From contig NZ_CP110001.1 in the NCBI RefSeq assembly GCF_025947185.1, positions 3,348,001-3,412,000 on the forward strand: a stretch of 64,000 bases of DNA, in the 5' to 3' direction. Of the stretch, positions 34,853-45,009 are shown piece after piece. The stretch is from Flavobacterium sp. N2038. Lineage in GTDB: Bacteria > Bacteroidota > Bacteroidia > Flavobacteriales > Flavobacteriaceae. The first letter of the stretch is position 1, and each line of letters begins with the position of its first letter. A program made the translations under genes and the position numbers. The notes below the pieces were generated by a model. That model had not been told where the DNA came from. It did not search any database and was given only the letters and a program-made list of their open reading frames with translations.

Positions 34853-35165
34853 CGTTAAAAATTTAAAGTCAGTTACCGTTACAAAAAACAGCTGTCTAAT
34901 AAGCTTTTTTCAGCAGTTAAATCAGTTCCCTTTTCTCCTATTCGTACTAATAATTTAAACTTCAGAACTCTCTGAAGTTTTTTTTGCCATAATGTGGAAT
35001 CCCGTAAAGAAATCAACTTCAAAATATTTAGATTTGGCAAAAATTTAACAAGTAAAGCTAATTATTTGTAATAAAATTATTACAATTAATATATAATTAA
35101 CTAATAGCTAGTTATTTATTGAATACCCAAAATTTGCCCTAATATATAACCAAACCTACTAAAAA
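34853..35165. other. Non-coding stretch with a second terminator
   Basis: No ORF of note. A second rho-independent terminator sits at 34957-34985 (AAACTTCAGA with TCTGAAGTTT and a T run), 105 bases after the previous one, with no gene between. From 35000 to the 1632-aa gene the DNA is very AT-rich with no clear -7 box. Confidence 0.7.
34957..34985 (+). terminator. Second terminator, no gene in front
   Basis: AAACTTCAGA-actc-TCTGAAGTTT is a 10-bp perfect stem with T run to 34985. Confidence 0.85.
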
Positions 35166-38100
35166 TTGAAAAAAACTACTTTTAAGTTACCTTCTTTCAT
35201 ATTCAGTTTTGTTTTATTACTTGTAAGCTTTAATAGTAATGCTAATACTAGCATTGATACTACAAGTAGCCCGAAAAAAAATATTATAACTAAAAATATT
35301 TTAGATAATAAGGCCCCAATATTTCCAAGTACTACTACTACTTTTTATAATCAAAATCGAGAAAGCGAATTTACAGACGCTTACCTTACTAAACGCTTTA
35401 CAGTTTCTGAAGAGACCAATGAAGATTTAAAGAAGGCAATGGCTACTTTTGCCGAAATTGATAAAAACGGAAATCTTACTGACTTTCTGGATCCCAAAAA
35501 GCTTTCAATGTTGCCTTTGGGTATAAAAAAGACCATTGGTGGAGTTCAGTATATGCTAGGATTAAGCGGTGCCAAGTTTACTCCAGAATATACTGAATTA
35601 ACTGCTTTTGTGAGGATTATTCTGCCGCAGATTGATTCTAATGGAAAAGCCCGACAACTCTTTTTCGGTGCTAATAATATCAGACTTTCTCATAAAGGAG
35701 GTTTAATTGGTGATACCAATTTAGTTTTGCTTGGTGATGTTGCCGTTCCTATTCTAGGCAGCAAAGCGATATTGATCTTAAAAGGTGGAATGAATATGGC
35801 TACCGGAAAAGTTGATAACAAAACCTTTGTGACTATTGATTGTAACGGTTTTAAGCAACTTGGAATTTCGGCAGATGTAGAATTTTCAAGAAACATGATT
35901 GTTCCGGTAGACAATAATAATGTTGCCAGTAAAGATCTTAAAGCAAAAGTGACCTCAAGTTTTAAAACAACAGCGTCCAACTGGAATGATATATTAGTAG
36001 ACTTGTCAATTCCAAAATTTCAAATAACTAATTTCCCTGCATTTTGTTTTCAGGTCAAAGATGCAAAAATGGATTTTAGTGATCTTAGAAATCCTGAAAA
36101 GACAGTTTGGCCTGCTAATTATCAAAAGAATTATTTGATTCCCGGAAATGAATCATTGTGGAGAGGTTTTTATGCTGCCACTGTCGAAATCACACTACCC
36201 GAAGAGTTTAAGATTAAAAAAGACCAAAAAAGAATCGTCTTCTCAGCAAAAGATTTGCTAATTGATGCAATGGGAGTTTCCGGAACTTTTTCTGCCACTA
36301 ATATCTTTAGTCTAAGTCAGGGATCAGCCAATGGTTGGTCTTTTTCTGTAGACAGTATTATCCTGGGGTTTACCGCAAATAACTTAGTTTCCGGAGGCTT
36401 TGGAGGATCACTTGTTCTTCCTTTAACCAGTAATGCAGGGAATTGCAAAAAAGGTTCTGTCGTTGCGCTTGCTTATACTGCCATTATTAATCCTATCGAT
36501 AATGAATACCTTTTAAAAGCAGAGGTTGCCAAAAACATTTGTTTTTCGGCATTTAAAGCGACTGCCACTATAGACAAAGGTTCCTACATCGAATTAAAAG
36601 TAAAAGAAGGCAAATTTTTGCCTAAGGCACTATTGAACGGTAAACTTACCTTAAGGACTGCTATAGCAGAAAAAAGTGAAGTTGACCAAAAAAATGATGA
36701 AGCTGCAGAAGAACAGGCTTTAAACAGAACTCCGAAAACCTATTTATTAACAGATGTTGATGGTTCACTTAAAAATGGGCAATTTTCAACTACAGAAGTT
36801 CTTAAAGCTGAGAAGCAAAAAGAAGCAGATGCTAAGAAAAAGGCTGAAGAAAAAGAGGCTGAAGAAAAAGCGGCGGCTGGTGAAGTTGATGAATCTAAAA
36901 AAATTGTTTTATTTGAAGGGATAACTTTCCAAAACCTGCAATTACAAACAGTCACTCCTGTCATTAAGACCGATTATTTTGGTTATAAAAACAATTATGA
37001 TGAGGATCCTTCTTCTTCCAAAGTAGCAAATTTCCCCATTACTATACATGAAATTGCCTTAATCGCAGACGATAATTCGGCAACTTTAAGAGTTGATTTA
37101 TCTGTTAATTTGATGAAAGATCAATTTAATGGAAGAACCAAATTTGATCTTGTTGGAAAATTCAATGAAGCAGATGGCATTCAAAAATGGAAATTTGATC
37201 ATGTAAAATTTGAAAGAATTGATTTAGCCGCCGATATAGGCGGAGCTAAGTTTGCCGGAAGCATAATCATCATGGATAATGATCCTGTTTACGGTAAAGG
37301 ATTTAAAGGAACTTTAAAGGCAGAATTTAAAGGAGGAATAAAAGTTGAAGCAAGTGCGATTTTTGGAAGAAAAGATTCTTTCAGATACTGGTATGTAGAT
37401 GCCATGGCTGATGGTCTGAACATTCCGTTCGGTGCCTTTGTAATTAAAGGTTTTGGTGGTGGTGCATACTACAACATGAAAAAAGATGGGTTTAGCTCCA
37501 GTTTTACAGCATCAGGAGTTAAGTATATCCCAGACGAACCATCATCTTTAGGTATAAAAGCCATGATTCACTTTGCCAATGCCGCAAGACCGGATGCATT
37601 TTGGGGTGGTGCCGGTTTCGAAATTGCATTTAATGATAACGGAGGTATCAATAGAATCAGCATCTATGGAGAAGGCCATGTTATGAAGGAATTTGGATTT
37701 AAAAACATACCTATAAACTCGTTGAAAAAGAGCTTAGAGTTAGTTGTGACAAAAGAAAACTCTATGAGTAAAGATGTTTTGGATAAACTCAAAGAGAGTA
37801 ACTTAACCGAAGCTTCCAAACAGGTTTATCCCGATGCTGTAGTAGGTCAGGCCGGGCTTAATGCCTATGCCGCCATTGAATATGACTTTACTTCAAAAAC
37901 GCTTCATGGTACGTTTGATTTGTATGTAGATGTTGCAGGAGGTTTGATTAAAGGTCGTGCCTCTAAAGGCAGAGCAGGCTGGGCAGTTTTGCATTTTGCT
38001 CCAGACAAATGGTATATCCGTATGGGTACACCGACTGACAGATTAGGATTAAAAATGACTCTTGGTTCGATAGAAGTTGAAACCGGAGGCTACTTTATGA

Positions 38101-40064
38101 TTGGAGACGATATTCCTGCAAGTCCGCCTCCACCAGATATTGTGGCCAAATTATTAGGTGTAGATGTTGCAACTCTTGATTACATGAGAGATGAAAACAG
38201 TGTTGCATCTGGTAAAGGTTTTGCTTTTGGATCAGATTTTAGTATCAAAACGGGAGATTTAAGCTTTTTAATGTTTTATGCCAATTTCCAAGCCGGATTT
38301 GGATTTGATATTATGGTAAAAGATTATGGAGAAGCACAGTGTAAAGGATCCGGACAAATTGGTATTAACGGTTGGTATGCTAACGGTCAGTCCTATGCGT
38401 ATCTTCAGGGGGAACTTGGAATAAATATAAAACTATTCTTTATTAGAAAGAAAATATCAATTATAAAAGGAGGTGGTGCCGTTTTACTACAAGCAAAATT
38501 ACCAAATCCTGCATGGATTCGGGGTTATATGGCGGGCTACTTTGATTTATTGGGTGGCGCTGTAAAAGGAAGCTTTAGATTTAAACTCGAATTTGGTAGT
38601 CAATGTGAATTTACAACTAATAATCCGCTGGAAGGTTTAAAATCAATTGCAGATATTACACCTGCAGAAGGTACAAAAGATGTAAATGTCTTTACTGTTC
38701 CGCAAGTAGGTTTTAATATGCCTGTAAATAAAAACTTTGTGATTGAAGGAGATAATGGGGTAAAGACATATCGCCTGAAACTGGAAGAATATACCATTAA
38801 AAAAGACGGAGTACCGGTTACAGGATCATTAACATGGAATCAAACTAATGATTTAGTGAGCTTTAACTCTTTTGAGATATTACCTCCAAATTCTGATTTA
38901 GTACTAAATGTTAAAGTGAGTTTTCAGGAAAACGTAAATGGAACATGGAACACTGTAATGGATCAGGGACAAATTGCAATGGAAAGCGAAACCAGAAAGT
39001 TTACAACTGGTACTGCCCCAAACAATATTCCTGTAACGAATATTGCTTATTGTTATCCTGTTTTTGATCAGAACTATGTGTATCCTAACGAAAGTAAGAA
39101 AGCTTATATTGTTTTAAAAATAGGACAGACTTATTTATTTGATTTAAAACCTGGTCAAACACAAAAAGCATTCTACAAAACCGGAAACAAAACAAGTGAA
39201 AGTGCCATAACTTATGATTCTTCGCAGAAAAAAGTGAGTACCGACTTCCCTGTTTTACAAAATGTAAAAAAGTATAATCTTACTTTAAAAACATTGGAAC
39301 CAAAAGCTGATGCCAATAATAATTTATCACAAAGCTATACAAAACAAGAATCAGGAGAAGGTACCGATATTGATGTAAAAAGTAATACGCTTACTGAAAC
39401 AATTGTTGGTGGTGAAGGTGTAGAACTTTTACAATATAATTTCAATACAAGTCAGTATAATACTTTCCAGGAAAAAATGGCTGCAAAAAGACCAAAACAA
39501 ACATTGGTAGAAATTATATATGCAGATGTGCATGCATTACAATCTTATAATACATCAACAGAACCTTTTGATGAAATAGAATTAATTGGTAATGCAAAAA
39601 GTTTAAACATACCATTAATAAAAACTGAAGCTGTATTAGATGATAATTACTATAAAAATGAGATTTATCCATTAATATACAAAGGATATCCTTTAGAAGC
39701 TGATTTAAAATTTGACCGAAACACAGATATATTAGGAATACCTCCAGTAAGAGGAGTCGAAATTCTAACATGGTATCAGGATTATATTGTCAATAATCCG
39801 ACAAGTTTTATGCTAAAAGAATATCTGCCTTATCGATATAATCTTCCTTTTTATTATAAAACTGACTTTGTTAATCTAAGATATAAGGTGGTAAACAAGT
39901 ATTTAAATACAGTAAATCCAGCTATAGCTACAAAGTATAACTATATAATTAATGGAACATTTCCTTATATAAAAGAAGGTAATTACAATTTAAAATTGAA
40001 TTATAGTCTTCCTGGAGGTCAACCCGGAACAAGTTCAATTTTTACTTTCAACAAAACAAATTAA
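35166..40064 (+). CDS. 1632-aa exported protein of unknown family
   Basis: Starts with TTG (35166): MKKTTFKLPSFIFSFVLLLV then SFNSNANT is a signal peptide, and no in-frame ATG fits it. The body is beta-rich and built of long amphipathic strands (AFVRIILPQ, GLIGDTNLVLLGDVAVPILG, GWSFSVDSIILGFTAN). A Lys/Glu/Ala coiled-coil linker is at about residues 545-580. Further on are Gly-rich strands (VIKGFGGGAYYNMKKDGFSS). An Ig-like (Big_5-type) part follows at about 1160-1290. No T9SS sorting domain seen. It ends 1 base before the Fn3 gene, so they are surely in one transcript. First gene of the toxin-like locus; role unknown. Confidence 0.75.
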   Translation: MKKTTFKLPSFIFSFVLLLVSFNSNANTSIDTTSSPKKNIITKNILDNKAPIFPSTTTTFYNQNRESEFTDAYLTKRFTVSEETNEDLKKAMATFAEIDKNGNLTDFLDPKKLSMLPLGIKKTIGGVQYMLGLSGAKFTPEYTELTAFVRIILPQIDSNGKARQLFFGANNIRLSHKGGLIGDTNLVLLGDVAVPILGSKAILILKGGMNMATGKVDNKTFVTIDCNGFKQLGISADVEFSRNMIVPVDNNNVASKDLKAKVTSSFKTTASNWNDILVDLSIPKFQITNFPAFCFQVKDAKMDFSDLRNPEKTVWPANYQKNYLIPGNESLWRGFYAATVEITLPEEFKIKKDQKRIVFSAKDLLIDAMGVSGTFSATNIFSLSQGSANGWSFSVDSIILGFTANNLVSGGFGGSLVLPLTSNAGNCKKGSVVALAYTAIINPIDNEYLLKAEVAKNICFSAFKATATIDKGSYIELKVKEGKFLPKALLNGKLTLRTAIAEKSEVDQKNDEAAEEQALNRTPKTYLLTDVDGSLKNGQFSTTEVLKAEKQKEADAKKKAEEKEAEEKAAAGEVDESKKIVLFEGITFQNLQLQTVTPVIKTDYFGYKNNYDEDPSSSKVANFPITIHEIALIADDNSATLRVDLSVNLMKDQFNGRTKFDLVGKFNEADGIQKWKFDHVKFERIDLAADIGGAKFAGSIIIMDNDPVYGKGFKGTLKAEFKGGIKVEASAIFGRKDSFRYWYVDAMADGLNIPFGAFVIKGFGGGAYYNMKKDGFSSSFTASGVKYIPDEPSSLGIKAMIHFANAARPDAFWGGAGFEIAFNDNGGINRISIYGEGHVMKEFGFKNIPINSLKKSLELVVTKENSMSKDVLDKLKESNLTEASKQVYPDAVVGQAGLNAYAAIEYDFTSKTLHGTFDLYVDVAGGLIKGRASKGRAGWAVLHFAPDKWYIRMGTPTDRLGLKMTLGSIEVETGGYFMIGDDIPASPPPPDIVAKLLGVDVATLDYMRDENSVASGKGFAFGSDFSIKTGDLSFLMFYANFQAGFGFDIMVKDYGEAQCKGSGQIGINGWYANGQSYAYLQGELGINIKLFFIRKKISIIKGGGAVLLQAKLPNPAWIRGYMAGYFDLLGGAVKGSFRFKLEFGSQCEFTTNNPLEGLKSIADITPAEGTKDVNVFTVPQVGFNMPVNKNFVIEGDNGVKTYRLKLEEYTIKKDGVPVTGSLTWNQTNDLVSFNSFEILPPNSDLVLNVKVSFQENVNGTWNTVMDQGQIAMESETRKFTTGTAPNNIPVTNIAYCYPVFDQNYVYPNESKKAYIVLKIGQTYLFDLKPGQTQKAFYKTGNKTSESAITYDSSQKKVSTDFPVLQNVKKYNLTLKTLEPKADANNNLSQSYTKQESGEGTDIDVKSNTLTETIVGGEGVELLQYNFNTSQYNTFQEKMAAKRPKQTLVEIIYADVHALQSYNTSTEPFDEIELIGNAKSLNIPLIKTEAVLDDNYYKNEIYPLIYKGYPLEADLKFDRNTDILGIPPVRGVEILTWYQDYIVNNPTSFMLKEYLPYRYNLPFYYKTDFVNLRYKVVNKYLNTVNPAIATKYNYIINGTFPYIKEGNYNLKLNYSLPGGQPGTSSIFTFNKTN

Positions 40065-40065
40065 T

Positions 40066-42144
40066 ATGAAATTTCAATTTTTAATTACCTTTTTTCTAGT
40101 AATCATTGGTAATTGTCAGGCCCAGGATAAAACTTCTGCAGAACCCGTTTCTACAGAAAAAAAAATAGAAATACACGTTATCTCAAGAGTTCAGAAAGAC
40201 AGAATCTTATTGCGTTGGGCAGTAACTGATCCAATGGCCTGGAAAAAACTGAATAAGTATGGCTATACATTAGAAAGATATACGGTAACAAGAGATAATA
40301 AAACTTTGGATAATCCGGAGAAAACCATTCTTGCAAAAGTAATACAACCCGAACCACTTGAAGCCTGGGAAAAAATTATAGAAACTAATGATGATGCGGC
40401 TATTGTTGCTCAGGCACTTTATGGTGAAGATTTTACTGTAACGGGGGCAGATAATCTGCAATCAATTGTAAATATTTCTGAAGAGAACCAACAACGTTTT
40501 ACGTTTGCCTTATACATGGCTGATAAAGACTACCAGGTCGCAAAAAAGGCAGGTTTAGCGTTTGAAGATTTGAGTCCGAAGCAAAACGAAAAATACATCT
40601 ACAGAGTATCATCAAACGTTCCTGAAACAGAAATGAGTATTGCTTATGGTGGTGTATTTGTGGGATTAAAAGAATATGAGCCTTTGCCCAAACCTGTTGA
40701 TTTAACTGCCAGTTTTACTGACAAAAAAACGATGCTAAGCTGGAATTTCAAAATGTTAGCTCATGCATATGGAAGTTATTATGTAGAACGTTCTAGTGAT
40801 AAAGTAAATTTCAAGAGAATAACAGACAAACCCTATACAAGTCTAAGTCAGGGAAATCCAAATAACAGTCAAATTTTTTATATTGATTCTATTGCCAATA
40901 ATACACAATATAGTTATCGAATTCAGGGAATTTCTTCATTTGGAGAATTAGGACCTTATTCTCAGGTTGTTTCCGGAAAAGGAAAATCTATTTTGCAGTT
41001 TGTACCTCATCTTACAGTTAAAGAATTTAAAGATGATACTACGGTAAATCTAATTTGGGAATTTCCTGAAGAAGGAAACAATGAAATTACCGGTTTTGAA
41101 CTTCGACGTTCTGATCAGGATGACAACAAATATGCCGTTGTTGCCAAAAATATTGCTCCAAAATCCAGAAATATTGTTTTCAACAAATTATCTTCTACAA
41201 ACTATTTTACCATAACCGCGGTTGGAAAAAATGGAAATAACAGAACCTCTTTTCCAATGCTTGTTCAACCTGTAGACTCAATTCCGCCTGTAAAACCTGT
41301 CGGTTTAAAAGGTACTATTGATAGTTTAGGCGTAGTCAAAATAACATGGGATCCTAATAAAGAAAAAGACCTAATGGGATACCGTATTTACAAGGCAAAT
41401 AACCCTAATGAAGAATACAGTCAGATGACTATAAGCCCAAGCGAGCCTAATACATTTGACGATAAAGTAATTCTTAAAAGCTTAAACAGTAAAGTTTATT
41501 ATAAAATTATTGCTGTAGACAATCATTACAATATGTCCCCATTTTCAGATCCGTTAATTCTGAAAAAACCTGATGTAATACCTCCTACCTCACCCGTTTT
41601 TGTTAAATATGATATTACAGATGGTTCTGTTTTTCTTGAATGGATAAATAGCCAAAGTGAAGATGCTGTAATTCATCAATTATACAGAAAAGAAAATGAT
41701 CAAAAAGATTGGACATTAATTTTTGAAACCAAAAATAAAGAAGAAAACTATCAGGACAAAACGGCTACTGAAGGCAATACGTATCAATATGCCATTTTTG
41801 CGAAAGATGAAAGTAACTTAGTTTCAAATCCTTCGCCAATGGTTCATTTATTTGTTCCTAAATATGCTGTTATGCCTTCTGTAAAAGGCTTTTTTGCTCA
41901 GGTAAACAAAACAACAAATACGATTGATTTATCATGGGATTATGAAGATAAAAAGGCTGATACTTTTGAAATTTATAAAGGCTCAGATAAAGATGCCTTA
42001 CAATTAATTCAAACTGTAACCGGAAGCACAAAACGATTATCAGATCCAACCATTACAATTAATACTAACTATAAATACGGAATTCGAGCTGTAAGTAAAG
42101 ATGGGAGAATGTCTAAAATGGACTTGTTTTCAGTGAAATTTTAG
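40066..42144 (+). CDS. Exported fibronectin type III protein
   Basis: 692 aa. Signal peptide MKFQFLITFFLVIIGNCQAQ. About five Fn3-type domains run from residue ~210 to the end (e.g. PVDLTASFTDKKTMLSWNF; VPHLTVKEFKDDTTVNLIWE; PVGLKGTIDSLGVVKITWDP; DGSVFLEWINSQSEDAV; NTIDLSWDYEDKKADTFEI). The first 200 residues are an unrecognised helical module (DRILLRWAVTDPMAWKKLNK). No sorting domain is seen. Fn3 arrays act as spacers or binding modules on the cell surface. Follows the 1632-aa gene by 1 base. Confidence 0.82.
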   Translation: MKFQFLITFFLVIIGNCQAQDKTSAEPVSTEKKIEIHVISRVQKDRILLRWAVTDPMAWKKLNKYGYTLERYTVTRDNKTLDNPEKTILAKVIQPEPLEAWEKIIETNDDAAIVAQALYGEDFTVTGADNLQSIVNISEENQQRFTFALYMADKDYQVAKKAGLAFEDLSPKQNEKYIYRVSSNVPETEMSIAYGGVFVGLKEYEPLPKPVDLTASFTDKKTMLSWNFKMLAHAYGSYYVERSSDKVNFKRITDKPYTSLSQGNPNNSQIFYIDSIANNTQYSYRIQGISSFGELGPYSQVVSGKGKSILQFVPHLTVKEFKDDTTVNLIWEFPEEGNNEITGFELRRSDQDDNKYAVVAKNIAPKSRNIVFNKLSSTNYFTITAVGKNGNNRTSFPMLVQPVDSIPPVKPVGLKGTIDSLGVVKITWDPNKEKDLMGYRIYKANNPNEEYSQMTISPSEPNTFDDKVILKSLNSKVYYKIIAVDNHYNMSPFSDPLILKKPDVIPPTSPVFVKYDITDGSVFLEWINSQSEDAVIHQLYRKENDQKDWTLIFETKNKEENYQDKTATEGNTYQYAIFAKDESNLVSNPSPMVHLFVPKYAVMPSVKGFFAQVNKTTNTIDLSWDYEDKKADTFEIYKGSDKDALQLIQTVTGSTKRLSDPTITINTNYKYGIRAVSKDGRMSKMDLFSVKF

Positions 42145-42246
42145 CACTCCAAATTTATCAATGCCAATACATGATTAAAAAACACTTAACACTATAAGAA
42201 TTCAATGAAATAACTGCGTTGCTAATTATTGAACACGAATAAACAA

Positions 42247-43593
42247 ATGAAAAAAAGGTATCTATTATTTTTTATCCTGCTTACTATTAAATTTTATGGG
42301 CAAACCTATAATTTTAATATTACGTATGGTCTTTTGTGTAATACATGCTGGGAAGGTCCTACCGGACCTTCTTACAATTCTTATAGCGCAAGTAATTTTC
42401 GCTGGACTATAACAAACAATGCAACCCTCATTGCAAAAGATACTGATAATGGTTATGTAAACTATGGCAGGATTATAAAAAACTATCCCAATGTAAACAT
42501 CGCAAATGGCAATACCATTAAGGTAGCTATTAATTCTACTGGAATGTTTCATACAGAAGATGGAACCGGATATACTTGTAACACCAATACAAATACCTCA
42601 AAAACAGTTGATAATCTAATTTTAGACGGATCTGTAGGGTTTTCAGATTCTCCTTGCGGACTGACTTCCCGTATTATTAATTTCACTCCAAACCTATCCA
42701 TAAAAAATTTAGATACTGCAAATCCGACCACAATATGCGCCGGATTTCAACTGAGCTTAAGTGCTTTTTCAACTAATGATTCAGGAATTTTTCCAGCGGT
42801 AGCCTATCATTGGCAATATTCTCTTGATGATAGTACCTGGACAGATCTTCCAGCAAACATAATCAATAATACTCCAAATCCTGTTTTCTCGATTCAACAA
42901 CTCTTAGGGGCAAATCATGATTCCTATTTCAATAAGAAAATTTATTTTAGAATAGGATATGCATATCGTCCTTTTTCAACCTCTTTGGCATTAACATATT
43001 TGCCCTGTGCACCTGTAGCAGTAAAAACAGATTATAAAGCTCCCCAATGTACTGGTGACAATATCCAAGGAATTGATGTCTATTTTGAGGAAAAATTAAG
43101 GCAAAACGAAACCCTTTCTCTTATCTATTTAAAAAATACTGATCCAAAAAAGACAACTCCGCTTTTTTCTAATAAAGTACCAATAACTACTTTGGTATAT
43201 GATACTGCATCCGGGTTATACAAGTATTCATTTACCACCCTGGGAAAGTTAGAAGAAGGAAACAATTACAATGTTGAATATCAGGCAAGCATGAATTCGG
43301 TCCCTTCAGGAACATTAAAAGCTTTAGATACATTTACCTATAAAGATCCAATAAAAGTAGAATTTAATATTAGTAATCAAATTACACCAAGCTGTGTTGG
43401 GGGTAATGATGGAGCGATTGAGATTGAAGTTAAAGGTGGAACAAAAGACTATAAATTCTATGTCGATGGGACACTTACAACTGCCACTTATAATGCTGTC
43501 AATGACAGATATTATATAAATGGATTAACTGCCAAAACCTACGATATAAAAGTTACAGATAAGTTTGATTGTATTGATAAAACAACTAAATAA
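42247..43593 (+). CDS. Exported protein with one C-terminal SprB unit, paralog 1
   Basis: 448 aa. ATG 42247 (MKKRYLLFFILLTIKFYGQ, signal peptide) is preferred to a TTG at 42229. The N-terminal ~150 residues are Cys-rich and variable. A shared middle module (SIKNLDTANPTTICAGFQLS; YHWQYSLDDSTWTDLP; LTYLPCAPVAVKTDYKAP; FTTLGKLEEGNNYNVEYQAS) follows, then one SprB-type unit (CVGGNDGAIEIEVKGGTKDY; YDIKVTDKFDC). Ends just after that Cys with IDKTTK. Very close paralog of the next gene. Confidence 0.75.
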   Translation: MKKRYLLFFILLTIKFYGQTYNFNITYGLLCNTCWEGPTGPSYNSYSASNFRWTITNNATLIAKDTDNGYVNYGRIIKNYPNVNIANGNTIKVAINSTGMFHTEDGTGYTCNTNTNTSKTVDNLILDGSVGFSDSPCGLTSRIINFTPNLSIKNLDTANPTTICAGFQLSLSAFSTNDSGIFPAVAYHWQYSLDDSTWTDLPANIINNTPNPVFSIQQLLGANHDSYFNKKIYFRIGYAYRPFSTSLALTYLPCAPVAVKTDYKAPQCTGDNIQGIDVYFEEKLRQNETLSLIYLKNTDPKKTTPLFSNKVPITTLVYDTASGLYKYSFTTLGKLEEGNNYNVEYQASMNSVPSGTLKALDTFTYKDPIKVEFNISNQITPSCVGGNDGAIEIEVKGGTKDYKFYVDGTLTTATYNAVNDRYYINGLTAKTYDIKVTDKFDCIDKTTK

Positions 43594-43644
43594 TAACATG
43601 AAAGTACTTGCAATCACTACCTGCTCTGAAAAAAATAGATCCAT

Positions 43645-44937
43645 ATGAAAAACCTATTTTTATTATTATTTGTAACTCTTTCTGTAAAGGGAATTGCTCA
43701 GCAACCAACGTATTCAATAAAAGTAAGTTATAGTGGGCGTTTTTTTTGTCAATATAACAGCTTTTACTGGAATTTAAGCAGTGGTGCCAACTTAATTGGT
43801 CAAAATAGTGGTATCAATGATATACAGGAACAGATCTTCCCAAATGTACCAAATTACAGTTCATTTGATTTTTATTTAGATGCCAGTACTTCTGAAGAAC
43901 CCTGTGCATCAGCTGCAGAATGTATAAGAAATGCCAGTGTTTCAGCTTCTGCTATAGATTTAATAAAATATTCTTCCTTAGTATCAGGCGGTTGCGATTT
44001 CTCGGTAGGTATTTCTGAGTTTACACCTAATGTTTCTATAAAAAATTTAGATACAGCAAATCCAACGACAATATGTGCCGGTTTTCAATTAAGCTTAGCT
44101 GCATTTCCATATGGTTTTCCTGATGAAGCTTACCATTGGCAATTTAGTTTAGACAATATTACCTGGAGTGATATGCCTGACAAAATAGGAGAAACTACAA
44201 CTAATAATACCCCTACAACAAGTTTCTCTATACAACAGATTCTGGGAGCAGATCATAAGAATTACTTAAACAAGAACATTTATTTTAGATTAGGATATTA
44301 CAACGGTAGGGCATTTACAACACCACTGGTTTTAACTTATTTACCATGTGCACCTGTGGCAGTAAAAACAGAATATAAAGCCCCTTCATGCAAGGGCGAC
44401 AATATCCAAGGAATTGATGTCTATTTTGAGGAACAATTAAAGCAAAACGAAACCCTTTCTATTATCTATTTAAAAAATACTGATCCAACAAAGACAACTC
44501 CGCTTTTTGCTAATACAGCTCCGGTAACTTCTTTTGTATATGATGCTACATCTCTAAAGTATAAATATTCCTTTACAACCCTCGGAAAACTAGAAGAAGG
44601 TAATAATTACATTGTTGAATATCAGGCAAGCATGAATTCAGTTCCTTCAGGAACATTAAAAGCGGCAGATAATTTTACCTATACAGATCCAATAAAAGTA
44701 GCATTTCAAATAACAAATCAAACTCAGCCAAGCTGTGTCGGGGGTGATGATGGCACGATTGAGATTGAGGTTACTGGTGGAACAAAAGATTACAAATTCT
44801 ATGTTGACGGAACACTCACAGCTGCCATGTATAATTCTACCAATAATAAATATTACATAAACGGATGTAAAGCCAAAACCTATAATATAAAAGTTACAGA
44901 TAAGTTCGATTGTATTGATAAAACTGCAGACGATTAG
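43645..44937 (+). CDS. Exported protein with one C-terminal SprB unit, paralog 2
   Basis: 430 aa. Signal peptide MKNLFLLLFVTLSVKGIAQQ. The region from about residue 130 on is nearly identical to that of the previous gene, down to DNA level (both have an identical stretch of about 30 bases around GGAATTGATGTCTATTTTGA). The N-terminal ~120 residues differ (SGRFFCQYNSFYWNLSSGAN), so the front is the variable part. Ends with one SprB unit and FDCIDKTADD. Confidence 0.78.
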   Translation: MKNLFLLLFVTLSVKGIAQQPTYSIKVSYSGRFFCQYNSFYWNLSSGANLIGQNSGINDIQEQIFPNVPNYSSFDFYLDASTSEEPCASAAECIRNASVSASAIDLIKYSSLVSGGCDFSVGISEFTPNVSIKNLDTANPTTICAGFQLSLAAFPYGFPDEAYHWQFSLDNITWSDMPDKIGETTTNNTPTTSFSIQQILGADHKNYLNKNIYFRLGYYNGRAFTTPLVLTYLPCAPVAVKTEYKAPSCKGDNIQGIDVYFEEQLKQNETLSIIYLKNTDPTKTTPLFANTAPVTSFVYDATSLKYKYSFTTLGKLEEGNNYIVEYQASMNSVPSGTLKAADNFTYTDPIKVAFQITNQTQPSCVGGDDGTIEIEVTGGTKDYKFYVDGTLTAAMYNSTNNKYYINGCKAKTYNIKVTDKFDCIDKTADD

Positions 44938-45009
44938 TAACAAATTTTAAAACATTTATCAATGCACAAACAAATAGCAAACTCAATAAACAATACCAAA
45001 ATATCCTGA

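Noticed and set aside
35690..35980. Minus-strand ORFs inside the 1632-aa gene and other large genes
   Set aside because: All lie fully inside well-supported genes, with biased composition and no family match.
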